From the NCBI GenBank assembly GCA_023663915.1, contig JAMPGN010000204.1:1-7487 (forward strand): a stretch of DNA of 7,487 bases. The letters are read 5' to 3'. Source of the DNA: Eubacterium sp. Its GTDB lineage: Bacteria; Bacillota_A; Clostridia; Lachnospirales; Lachnospiraceae. A model generated the notes under the pieces. The model saw only the letters and a list, made by a program, of their open reading frames with translations, did no database searches and was not told the origin of the DNA. Of the stretch, positions 1 through 6,679 are shown piece by piece (position 1 is the stretch's first letter; every line of letters starts with the position of its first letter). The translations under genes and the position numbers were made by a program.

Positions 1-442
1 TTTCCCTCACATCAGAGATACCCATATCCGCTTTATATCTTGCATACAGTTCATCCGGTGACGGAAAAGCATTCAGCGAAATATTTCTCACTTCTCCGGT
101 AATCAGATTCTGCTCCACAAACTCATCCCCATTCGAGGAATATACGTACTTAAGATCAAGTGTGTCCGCATAATCAATCGCCTGCTGCAGACCTGCACCG
201 GGCGCATGGTTATTATCCTTTGCCTCAATAATGGCAAGCGGAAGATTGGGTTTATAAAACAGCAAATAATCAACCCGTTTTTTTTGCCCTCTACTTGTTA
301 CATTTCCTCGCAGAATCATCCGCCCTGCTGTAAAAGAATGTTCAAACCGCACCTGTCTCTTAATATCCCACCCGGCTTTCTCGATTGCCGGCGTGATATA
401 CTGCGCCTTGATATCTTCTTCGGATAAATCACGCTTTCCCAT
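1..442 (-). CDS. hsdR: Type I restriction endonuclease subunit R (HsdR), N-terminal part, cut by window edge
   Basis: The motor and nuclease subunit of a type I restriction-modification complex, which translocates and cuts DNA unmethylated at its target. Only the first 147 codons lie in the window; the frame is open to the edge. I translated it by hand. The start is ATG at 440-442, with AAGGAG (451-456) 8 nt upstream. The N-terminal nuclease domain is clear: Asp58 in RVDYLL, then the E73-A-K75 triplet in AIIEAKDNN (a PD-(D/E)xK site), followed by Q87-x3-Y91 in QQAIDYA, the QxxxY motif typical of type I R subunits (RecB-like nuclease fold). The DEAD-like translocase domains would lie beyond the edge. 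No hsdM or hsdS is visible, so whether the system is complete cannot be judged. The gene is divergent from queT. A solitary helicase-nuclease of the same fold is the main alternative. Confidence 0.87.
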   Translation of the reverse strand, partial: MGKRDLSEEDIKAQYITPAIEKAGWDIKRQVRFEHSFTAGRMILRGNVTSRGQKKRVDYLLFYKPNLPLAIIEAKDNNHAPGAGLQQAIDYADTLDLKYVYSSNGDEFVEQNLITGEVRNISLNAFPSPDELYARYKADMGISDVRE

Positions 443-509
443 TGTCCACACTCCTTATATCCTACTCAAATTTTGCCGCATCCAGCTTCTTTTGCCTTAT
501 CTATTGTTA

Positions 510-537
510 TGTATACCTTGCATTTCATCAGACACAA
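510..537 (-). promoter_or_regulatory. Candidate promoter of hsdR
   Basis: On the minus strand, TTGTGT (532-537) and TATACA (510-515) are 16 bp apart, a plausible sigma-A type promoter placed about 70 bp before the hsdR start. It overlaps the better queT promoter on the other strand, so the two would compete for polymerase. The match is moderate and was found by eye. Confidence 0.3.
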
Positions 538-546
538 TGCTATACT
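518..546 (+). promoter_or_regulatory. Promoter of queT
   Basis: TTGCAT (518-523) and TATACT (541-546) are separated by exactly 17 bp, and the -10 is preceded by TGC, giving an extended -10 element. Transcription would start near 552-554 and give a leader of about 92 nt that contains a hairpin at 557-581 and the preQ1 riboswitch. Confidence 0.7.
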
Positions 547-556
547 AAAAATCGCT

Positions 557-581
557 GTGGTTCCCTAAATTTGGAATCCAC
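557..581 (+). other. Hairpin at the 5' end of the queT leader
   Basis: GTGGTTCC (557-564) pairs with GGAA-T-CCAC (573-581) with a single bulged T (577) and an 8-nt loop. It would be only a few nucleotides from the predicted transcription start. No U-run follows, so it is not a terminator. A 5' stabilising hairpin is the simplest reading; an operator for one of the divergent genes is possible. Confidence 0.45.
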
Positions 582-593
582 CAGAAAATATAC

Positions 594-637
594 ACGTCAG
601 TTCGAGACCTTCCTGACGTAAAACAAAACTAAAGGAG
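594..637 (+). promoter_or_regulatory. preQ1 class I riboswitch (translational)
   Basis: A small aptamer that binds the queuosine precursor preQ1. The sequence shows a perfect 7-bp P1 stem, ACGTCAG (594-600) with CTGACGT (613-619). The 12-nt loop TTCGAGACCTTC begins with UUC and ends in a C at 612, in the place of the ligand-pairing C of known class I aptamers. An A-rich tail, AAAACAAAACTAAAGGAG, follows directly. The pseudoknot can form by G606-C629 and A605-U630, plus C603 with G634 or G635, as in known structures; an alternative is CCUU (608-611) with AAGG (632-635). Either pairing reaches into the SD AAAGGAG (631-637), which is 8 nt before the queT ATG, so bound ligand should block translation. 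The queT gene downstream supports the assignment. Confidence 0.85.
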
Positions 638-645
638 ACAAGAAT

Positions 646-1203
646 ATGAAAAAGCAATCTTACAGCGAGGCGCTCCCCGTTGGGACCGTCTCGCCCACTT
701 CGCTGACCATTATGGTTCAGGCGGCTATGATCGCCGCCATCTACGTTGTGCTGACATTCATCGCCAACGCCTTCGGACTTGCCAATTACGCCGTGCAGGT
801 TCGATTTTCCGAGGCACTCACGATTCTGCCCTTTTTTACCCCCGCTGCGATTCCCGGTCTGTTTATCGGCTGTCTGCTCAGCAATATCCTGACAGGGTGC
901 GCGCTGCCTGATATCATTTTCGGCAGTCTGGCGACACTGATCGGTGCACTCGGCACTTATGCGCTGCGCAGATGGAAATGGTGCGCTCCTCTCTGTCCGA
1001 TTGCCGCCAACACGATCATCGTGCCTCTTGTGTTGATCTACGGCTACGGGCTTTTGATCGAGGGAATGTCAGTACTGCGATGTTTCGGTTATTATTGTCT
1101 AACAGTAGGCGCCGGAGAGGTTATTTCGTGCGGTATCCTAGGCATGATCCTACTTTTTTCACTGCAAAAATATCAGCATATTTTATTTCGGAAACCAGAC
1201 TAA
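646..1203 (+). CDS. queT: QueT family queuosine-precursor transporter (ECF S component)
   Basis: An integral membrane S component of an energy-coupling-factor transporter (QueT family, formerly DUF988), which imports a queuosine precursor such as preQ1 or queuine together with a shared EcfAA'T module encoded elsewhere. Hydrophobic helices span most of residues 22-175. Family signatures are visible: RFSEAL (53-58), IPGLFIGCLLSNILTG (69-84), DIIFGSLATLIGA (89-101) and GAGEVISC (155-162). The length of 185 aa is normal for the family with a short polar N-terminal extension. The start is fixed by AAAGGAG 8 nt upstream, within the preQ1 riboswitch. By my hand count the first two thirds are about 57% GC (661-1020), well above the 35-50% of lines sampled elsewhere, and the last 60 bp fall to about 35%. 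No clear terminator is visible in the 63 bp before the convergent gene. The function call is firm; the exact substrate is inferred from the riboswitch. Confidence 0.94.
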   Translation: MKKQSYSEALPVGTVSPTSLTIMVQAAMIAAIYVVLTFIANAFGLANYAVQVRFSEALTILPFFTPAAIPGLFIGCLLSNILTGCALPDIIFGSLATLIGALGTYALRRWKWCAPLCPIAANTIIVPLVLIYGYGLLIEGMSVLRCFGYYCLTVGAGEVISCGILGMILLFSLQKYQHILFRKPD

Positions 1204-1266
1204 GCCTAAATGGGGGATTCGTTTCTTGTAATGTAAAATATCGCATGATTTTATTCGACAAAACAA

Positions 1267-2052
1267 TTATGTATCGCCTTGATCTGCATCCTTCGTGAAC
1301 GTCCGGACAAGATACCCTGCAATCGAATAGTATACGGGAATTGTCAGAAAGACTACCCACGTCGGATGCCAGACGGAGTGAACCAAGCCGATATACAGAA
1401 AAACCAGCACCGCCAATACAGGATAGGCAAACAGATTCGGATTCCTCTTCCGAATTGCATAGATCAACGTACTGATGATCGGCACAAGGAAAAAGATCAG
1501 CCAGCCAGGATGCCACACACCATAGATCGCACCAATCATGATATATACAACAATGGCAATGATACCCAGTGGCAGATGCGCGTCATCATCTCTTGTAAAG
1601 ATATGTCCTTTCACATCTTCGCCGTTTACGCGAATACCATTTTTATCAATCTGTACTTCATTATCTTCTTTCTTATCACGCACATGAATGCCGCTCCAGC
1701 TTACATGCACTTCGCCATCCTTATCTTTTACATGAATGCCGTCAAAACCTATGTGCACGTTTTCTTTCACATCATCTGCGGTATCTGAGTAATTCCACAT
1801 GTCATCTTCCATGCCGTCTCCGGTATCTGAATAGTCCTGCATGCCTTCCTCATGTATTTTCAACAATTCGTCCAAAGAAATGTGATACAACCTTGCCAGC
1901 GCAATCAAATTATCGGTATCGGGAGACGCCTCAGCCCTCTCCCATTTGCTAACCGCCTGTCTGCTGATTCCAAGTTTCTCCGCCAGCGCTTCCTGTGACA
2001 GATTGTTCTCCTTACGCAGCGCCACCAGTCTGTTTGCAATTTCAAGATTCAT
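1267..2052 (-). CDS. XRE-family HTH regulator with beta repeats and a four-helix membrane domain
   Basis: A membrane-tethered DNA-binding protein, 261 aa. Residues 7-62 form a classic Cro/C1-type HTH (SQEALAEKLGISRQAVSKWE). An acidic linker follows with YSDT twice (74-77, 88-91). Residues 99-146 hold three short repeats of the pattern V-x-(I/V)-x3-G-I-x-V (GIHVKD, GIHVRD, GIRVNG), likely beta strands. Four hydrophobic helices follow (about 160-180, 184-200, 207-228, 232-248) as two copies of one helix pair, each centred on VWHPxW (179-184 and 227-232). With a cytoplasmic HTH, the WHP loops would face outside. The start has AGGAGG (2065-2070) 12 nt upstream. A 15-bp palindrome at the putative -10 suggests autoregulation. 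It probably senses an envelope signal, but the ligand and target genes are unknown. The family is common in Clostridia without an assigned role. Confidence 0.85.
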   Translation of the reverse strand: MNLEIANRLVALRKENNLSQEALAEKLGISRQAVSKWERAEASPDTDNLIALARLYHISLDELLKIHEEGMQDYSDTGDGMEDDMWNYSDTADDVKENVHIGFDGIHVKDKDGEVHVSWSGIHVRDKKEDNEVQIDKNGIRVNGEDVKGHIFTRDDDAHLPLGIIAIVVYIMIGAIYGVWHPGWLIFFLVPIISTLIYAIRKRNPNLFAYPVLAVLVFLYIGLVHSVWHPTWVVFLTIPVYYSIAGYLVRTFTKDADQGDT

Positions 2053-2076
2053 GTTGTTTTCTGTCCTCCTACATCA

Positions 2077-2097
2077 ATTTTATATGATGCAATCATA
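2077..2097 (-). promoter_or_regulatory. Candidate operator/promoter of the XRE gene
   Basis: TATGAT-GCA-ATCATA (2083-2097) is a perfect inverted repeat with 6-bp arms. On the minus strand it abuts and overlaps by two bases a -10-like TATAAA (2079-2084); the matching -35 is poor. The position 31-45 bp before the start codon, next to a gene for an XRE protein that would bind such a dyad, makes an autorepression site plausible. Not tested. Confidence 0.4.
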
Positions 2098-2114
2098 GAA
2101 AAATTTTTTCTTTT

Positions 2115-2190
2115 CCGCTATATCTTCTACTTTCCAATTAAGGAAATAGCGGTTGCACGACCGAAAATAAACCGCAACTTATGGTTTCCT
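2115..2190. repeat. Cluster of nested inverted and direct repeats in the 172-bp gap
   Basis: This gap between the HAD and XRE genes is rich in short symmetric words. CCGCTAT (2115-2121) matches ATAGCGG (2146-2152). TTTCC (2131-2135) matches GGAAA (2142-2146). GCGGTT (2149-2154) matches AACCGC (2170-2175). AGGAAA (2141-2146) matches TTTCCT (2185-2190). CCGAAAATA occurs twice (2161-2169, 2194-2202). On the minus strand AAACC (2183-2187), GGTTT (2169-2173) and the following ATTTTC could act as a weak terminator for the HAD gene, but the stem is only 5 bp. A structured leader for the XRE mRNA or a degraded intergenic repeat are alternatives. Confidence 0.4.
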
Positions 2191-2224
2191 TTGCCGAAAA
2201 TACGCCATTTTATAGGTTTTAAAA

Positions 2225-2902
2225 TTATCGTTTCCACTCCTTAGCCCTACCTCGAAACCATTCCTTAACCTGCAGTAAGTCATCGAATATAACGACACTC
2301 TTCTCTCTCATTTCCTCTGTCGGGGGAAGAATATCCGGAACCATGATCGGACGCATGCCCGCACGGTACGAAGAGCGGATACCATTATAAGAATCTTCGA
2401 TCGCATATGCATGTGCAGGCTCCACTCCTAATTTACTGCATGTCATCAGATAGATATCCGGCTCCGGCTTGCTGCGCTTTAATTGATCTCCGCCCATCAC
2501 TACTTGAAAATAATCATACAGCCCTGCCTGTTTTAGTTCCTGCGAAACGACTTCCAATCTGGTGGAAGATGCCAAAGCAATGGGAATCTTACATTCACTC
2601 AAATATTCCAATAGCTCCTGCACACCCTTTTTCACTGGCAGTTCCCCTCTGTCTGCAATCTCATGAAAAATTCTCGATGCCTCAGCCCTGAATTTCTCAT
2701 AAGGAAAATCCTGTCCATAGTGGTCTAGTACGATCTCTCGTGTCTTTTTCTCCGTTGTTCCGATACATTCTGTCAATGTCTCTCTTATCCCTTCGATCTG
2801 CTGATTCTCCGTAGCTTTTTCCCAACATTCCAGCACAAGCCTCTCACTGTCGAAAATTACGCCATCCATATCAAACACCACCGCTTTAGCGTCCTTCATC
2901 AT
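2225..2902 (-). CDS. HAD superfamily phosphatase/phosphomutase-like hydrolase (subfamily IA)
   Basis: A cytosolic haloacid-dehalogenase-type enzyme, 225 aa, resembling beta-phosphoglucomutase and related sugar-phosphate phosphatases. All four motifs are present: D11-M-D13 in VVFDMDGV (nucleophile and acid/base), Ser112/Ser113 in ALASST, Lys145 in RSKPEP, and E169-D170 in AIEDSYNG (Mg2+). Residues 17-90 form the helical cap. An upstream in-frame GTG at 2930-2932 would add ten residues, but AAAGGA (2911-2916) lies 8 nt before the ATG at 2900-2902, so I chose the ATG; the next codon is also ATG. It follows the 847-aa gene by 64 bp with no obvious terminator, so it may be cotranscribed. The substrate cannot be told from sequence: beta-phosphoglucomutase-like and phosphoglycolate-phosphatase-like roles are both open. 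Confidence 0.9.
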   Translation of the reverse strand: MMKDAKAVVFDMDGVIFDSERLVLECWEKATENQQIEGIRETLTECIGTTEKKTREIVLDHYGQDFPYEKFRAEASRIFHEIADRGELPVKKGVQELLEYLSECKIPIALASSTRLEVVSQELKQAGLYDYFQVVMGGDQLKRSKPEPDIYLMTCSKLGVEPAHAYAIEDSYNGIRSSYRAGMRPIMVPDILPPTEEMREKSVVIFDDLLQVKEWFRGRAKEWKR

Positions 2903-2966
2903 GGTATCATTCCTTTCACTTTTCTCAAGCACAAAATGTTGTGATAATTCGTTTTATTTTGCACTT

Positions 2967-5510
2967 TTATTCCTCTTTTCTCACATAAGTAATAAAACGG
3001 TTTCCGTTTTCTTTCAGCCATTCCGTAGAGTCATTCATTCCTTTTTTATATAATGTGCCTGTCATCGGGTCCATCACCACGATATTAAGTTCATTAAACC
3101 CTACGACCAGCACCGCGTTACCATCATCCAATAGCGCAAGTACGGGGATGTCCTGATTGACATAGTACAGCACTGCATCCAAACTGCATCCAGACAGATC
3201 AAGCACCGTATAGTCCTGCAGATCCGATCCGAGAATCGAGAACACCGTATCGCCCCTGTTCAACAGCCGCTCGGTATTTCTGGATATCCCTTCAAACTTC
3301 AAGATCGTATCGAGACATACCGCTAGAGAACTGCGCGTCTCCGACATTTCATCCTCGGTGATTGCCATGATCTGATTGCGTGTGCTTCTGGTCACTCGCC
3401 TCCAAATATATTCTCCGTCGTCATCCATCACAACGCCCGCCGATCGGTATGCAAGCTCAACTGCCTTGCCCGGATTGACGTATATGCCTTCTATGCCGTT
3501 TTTGCCATATACATAATAACGTGCCTCTTCCGTTCCCGTTTTCGCCAGCGCTATCTCACGGTTTCCTTCAAAAAGCACTTCTTTCGGGGACAAATGCTGT
3601 AATCCTTTGGCATCGATCTCCTGCTTGACCACGATCTCACATATAGTTTCATAATTCTCGGTGACAACATAACTGATCGTGTTACTGCCTCCCTTGACCT
3701 GTTCCGTACTCATGATCTGGTCGTCTGCGGCAGGCTCATATTCCTCATTTTCTTCGTTCCATGTCACTCTGGACAACGTAATCTGGTTCTCCTCGATCAT
3801 GCTGTCAACAATATATATATTATCTTTGCGATAAGTCTTCAACACACTGCCATCATCACTCTGTATCCTCAGACAGTACATGGGAAAAGTCGTGATCCCC
3901 GCGCTGTTTACCGCGATATCTTTTTCTTTGGTCAGTCCATAGATCAGATCTTCTTCCATAAACCCTAACACGGATATATATTCGTTCGTCCCCGCGTTTA
4001 TTTCTGTCTGTTTCTGCGTACTTAAGTTCATCAGCATGAGGGTGTCGCTGGAATACAGGTCATTGCCTTTCTGCCAGACGAGCATTTTGTTGGAATCCGA
4101 TACATGATAGCCGTCTTCCTTAAGTCCGGATACCACTGTCTGACAAGTCTGCTTACGCAGGTTCACCGCATACACACTGTCTTCAAGTATAAAATAGTAG
4201 AGTCCCATCCGGTTCACATAGGAGAGTTTATTGACATCCGCTTTCAGCAATTCGTAGGATCTGTTATAGGGAATATAGACCATCTCTTCGATCGTGTTGG
4301 TCATGCTGTTATACTGATAGACCGCTACTCCGACATCACCTTCATGCCGTCCTCTGTTCATATATCCGTACACCATAAACACCACCGTACCCGTCTCATC
4401 AACTGTTAGGATTTGGAGATCATGCTTATTATATACATTTCTAGCATCGTCCAGCCCCTCCGTGTTGCCATAAAAACTGAATAATCGAATCAATTTATTA
4501 TCCGTCACATTGTAGCTGTACAGTTTGTCCGCTGCCGCAAATGCAAAAACGTTTCCGCCATCACTCTCGACCAGCCTTATTTCATCCCCTGCAATTCCCA
4601 ACATGATTTTATCATTGATGCAGATATTTGCTTCTTCGTCAAAGATTTGTTCCATCGTGCGCTCATAATCTAACAGATACATCCGATCGGGAGTATAGCG
4701 AATACGGTAAAATTCATTGACCCGGTAATAGTTCCTGTCTCTGCCATCTCGGATAGATGCCAGGTAATCCATGGTAAAAGAACCTGTCTGCTCCGTCAGT
4801 TCCCTGACCGCGATATCCGGCTCCGTAACTTTGTTGACTGCCAGATCTCCCCAGGTAATCTGATTAAAACTACTGTGAATGGTCACTTTATGAAAAGTCG
4901 TATTGTCGCCCTCAGAATTGGATTCCAGATACTTCGTCAACTCCGCCGCCGCTTCTTTGTCAAAAGTTCTCTCATGAAAATCAGAAATATAATCCAATTT
5001 CTCCTGAATATGCAGCGTATCATTCAAAACAAACCGCGTATAGTAGCGTATCGGCTCGCCTTCTTTTGGCGTAACCAGAAAAACGAGCATATACTCGGTA
5101 TCATACTCGATCAGATCCTTCAAAGTAATCGTAAACTCTATCGTTTCGCCTTCCGACTCATACTCTTCTACAACGGTGCTTTCCACCAGCCTGTCCCCGT
5201 TCAGACTCCGCACCTCAAAGGCAATTTGAGATATACCACACCCGTAAGTATCCAGATGTACGTCAATCTTACGGTCACTTCCGACAGGCTGAATCGTATC
5301 ACGCAGATAAGCGCTATCCATGCTCGTAGAATAACCATGCAGGGCGTTGACGCGGTATCCTTCTGCAGACATGGATACAATAGGGTAGGATGCCTCTCCC
5401 ATCTCGGTTGTCATATCGGTGTTTCCCTGGTTCATTATCTTGCTGATCAGCACAAGTGCCGCCATAAAGATTATTCCAAGTAAAACTCCTTTTAAGATCG
5501 CTTTTTTCAT
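2967..5510 (-). CDS. Large membrane-anchored extracytoplasmic protein with a degenerate peptidase C39-like C-terminal domain
   Basis: 847 aa, function unknown. Residues 5-24 form one hydrophobic segment after MKKAILKG; there is no lipobox Cys and no good signal-peptidase site, so it is probably an N-terminal anchor with the rest outside the cell. About 80-165 looks like a beta-sandwich (Ig/FnIII-like). Residues 310-680 are beta-rich with repeated blade-like strands (VFAFAAADKLYSYN, YYFILEDSVYAVN, DLIYGL), suggesting a beta-propeller. Residues 727-845 follow the outline of a C39-like cysteine peptidase domain: a helix ending ILKFEG (735-741), then DIPVLALL, the GNAVLVVGFN strand and VVMDP. The expected catalytic Cys position is Ser728 and the His position is Asn798; only Asp814 is kept. 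The ATG overlaps the methyltransferase stop as ATGA, with GAGG 5 nt upstream inside that gene, indicating translational coupling. I do not recognise a named family for the whole protein. Confidence 0.85.
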   Translation of the reverse strand: MKKAILKGVLLGIIFMAALVLISKIMNQGNTDMTTEMGEASYPIVSMSAEGYRVNALHGYSTSMDSAYLRDTIQPVGSDRKIDVHLDTYGCGISQIAFEVRSLNGDRLVESTVVEEYESEGETIEFTITLKDLIEYDTEYMLVFLVTPKEGEPIRYYTRFVLNDTLHIQEKLDYISDFHERTFDKEAAAELTKYLESNSEGDNTTFHKVTIHSSFNQITWGDLAVNKVTEPDIAVRELTEQTGSFTMDYLASIRDGRDRNYYRVNEFYRIRYTPDRMYLLDYERTMEQIFDEEANICINDKIMLGIAGDEIRLVESDGGNVFAFAAADKLYSYNVTDNKLIRLFSFYGNTEGLDDARNVYNKHDLQILTVDETGTVVFMVYGYMNRGRHEGDVGVAVYQYNSMTNTIEEMVYIPYNRSYELLKADVNKLSYVNRMGLYYFILEDSVYAVNLRKQTCQTVVSGLKEDGYHVSDSNKMLVWQKGNDLYSSDTLMLMNLSTQKQTEINAGTNEYISVLGFMEEDLIYGLTKEKDIAVNSAGITTFPMYCLRIQSDDGSVLKTYRKDNIYIVDSMIEENQITLSRVTWNEENEEYEPAADDQIMSTEQVKGGSNTISYVVTENYETICEIVVKQEIDAKGLQHLSPKEVLFEGNREIALAKTGTEEARYYVYGKNGIEGIYVNPGKAVELAYRSAGVVMDDDGEYIWRRVTRSTRNQIMAITEDEMSETRSSLAVCLDTILKFEGISRNTERLLNRGDTVFSILGSDLQDYTVLDLSGCSLDAVLYYVNQDIPVLALLDDGNAVLVVGFNELNIVVMDPMTGTLYKKGMNDSTEWLKENGNRFITYVRKEE

Positions 5511-6679
5511 ACTAACCTCTTCAAAGCGGGGTCAATGTGCAGAAATTCCGTGACATCATCAACTTCCCGTCTCGCCTCCTGCCGTAACCGCTGACTGTTA
5601 CTGGCCCTTTTGACTGCGCGTATTAACAGGTTCTTTGGTGTGTGTTCCATATCGATAAATTCTAAAATGCTTGTCTCATATCCTTCCGATTCCAGCAGGT
5701 TGGCACGGATAGCGTCCGTAATCAGCGCCGACATCCGTTCCTTGATGATGCCATATCGGAAAATAGATGATAATTCTTCGTTGTAAATCTGTTTATTTAC
5801 TTCATGCTGGCAACAAGGCACTGACAAAATCACTTTCGCACCCCAGCCGATAGCTTTGGCAAGTGCATAATCCGTCGCCGTATCGCAGGCATGAAGTGTC
5901 ACGACCATATCCACGCTGTCCTGTCCGTCATATTCCGCGATATCGCCCTTGATAAAATGCAGTTTATCATACCCGTACTTCCTGCCCAGCTCATTGCAAT
6001 GCTCGATCACATCTTCTTTGAGATCTAACCCCGTGATCTCCACATCATATCCTTTCAGATCATGCAGATAATAGTACATGGCAAACGTCAGATACGATTT
6101 GCCACACCCGAAATCTATAATATGCACAACCTTCTCCTTTGAGAGTGTTGGCAAAATATCCTCAATAAATTCCAGAAATCGGTTGATCTGCCTAAATTTA
6201 TCATAACGGGTGCTTTTAATTCTACCATCCTTCGTCTGTACACCAAGGTCAATCAGAAACGGAACCGGTCTTTTCTCGTCTAAAATATATTTCCTGACCC
6301 TGTTATGAGCCATTTGCATCTTCCTGTCTGTCTCCGATTCCGCTCCATCATTTTCCGCCTGTTTTCTCCTGATTGTGATCTTTCCCTTTTTACTGACTAG
6401 AATCACAGCCTTGCACTTCTTATGCTCGATCTCACATTGTTTAAAGTCGTGCGCAACGAGTTCTAAGAGTCTATCGATCATGCTCTCGGCATCCATATTG
6501 CTATGGAATACCTTCGTTCCTTCATATAGTGTTTCCTGAAAAAGAATCGCGCCCTTTAACATAACAGGTCTTATTTTTATTTTAAATGCCTTGTCCTTCT
6601 CTCTGGAATTACTGAGAATAATCTGATAAAGCCCTTCATCCACCGTTTCCTGCAAAAGTTCCCTAAGCTGTTCTTCCAT
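5507..6679 (-). CDS. SAM-dependent methyltransferase, Methyltransf_32 type
   Basis: A cytosolic class I methyltransferase of 390 aa. Residues 1-135 form a family-specific N-terminal region of unknown function. The Rossmann-fold domain shows motif I HIIDFGCGKS (186-195), the acidic residue D219 after ITGL at the end of strand 2, HACDTATD (263-270) and VPCCQHEVN (287-295), then HTPKNLLIRAV (346-356). The HACD..TD and PCCQH signatures are those of the Methyltransf_32 family, which also contains the eukaryotic METTL25/RRNAD1 proteins; the bacterial substrate is not known to me. The ATG has only a weak SD, AAAGAG (6689-6694), 9 nt upstream, and a structured leader precedes it. In frame, a TGA lies shortly upstream with no better start. 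Its stop overlaps the start of the 847-aa gene by 4 bp, so the pair is coupled. Confidence 0.92.
   Translation of the reverse strand: MEEQLRELLQETVDEGLYQIILSNSREKDKAFKIKIRPVMLKGAILFQETLYEGTKVFHSNMDAESMIDRLLELVAHDFKQCEIEHKKCKAVILVSKKGKITIRRKQAENDGAESETDRKMQMAHNRVRKYILDEKRPVPFLIDLGVQTKDGRIKSTRYDKFRQINRFLEFIEDILPTLSKEKVVHIIDFGCGKSYLTFAMYYYLHDLKGYDVEITGLDLKEDVIEHCNELGRKYGYDKLHFIKGDIAEYDGQDSVDMVVTLHACDTATDYALAKAIGWGAKVILSVPCCQHEVNKQIYNEELSSIFRYGIIKERMSALITDAIRANLLESEGYETSILEFIDMEHTPKNLLIRAVKRASNSQRLRQEARREVDDVTEFLHIDPALKRLV

Noticed and set aside
206..427. Plus-strand open frame of 73 codons at the left edge
   Set aside because: It lies opposite the hsdR frame, which carries recognisable nuclease motifs; the plus frame has no RBS or domain.
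1204..1266. Terminator between convergent queT and XRE genes
   Set aside because: Searched both strands; only a 5-bp GAAAC/GTTTC match was seen, not enough to call.
972..1298. Open frames of 108 codons (plus) and 131 codons (minus, 1121-1516) around the queT end
   Set aside because: Both are in alternative frames of queT and the XRE gene, and their translations are not protein-like.
1279..1788. 169-codon plus-strand open frame
   Set aside because: Antisense to the XRE gene; low-complexity and basic text, no RBS.
2903..2932. GTG start giving ten extra residues on the HAD protein
   Set aside because: A good SD (AAAGGA) lies inside this extension at the right distance from the downstream ATG, and the HAD fold begins right after that ATG.
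2930..2943. CACAA/TTGTG palindrome between the 847-aa and HAD genes as a terminator
   Set aside because: Only a 5-bp stem and no U-run on the minus strand.
4875..5483. 202-codon plus-strand open frame, also 101 codons at 4104-4409 and 94 codons at 2407-2691
   Set aside because: Antisense shadows of the 847-aa protein and the HAD gene, without RBS or domain similarity.
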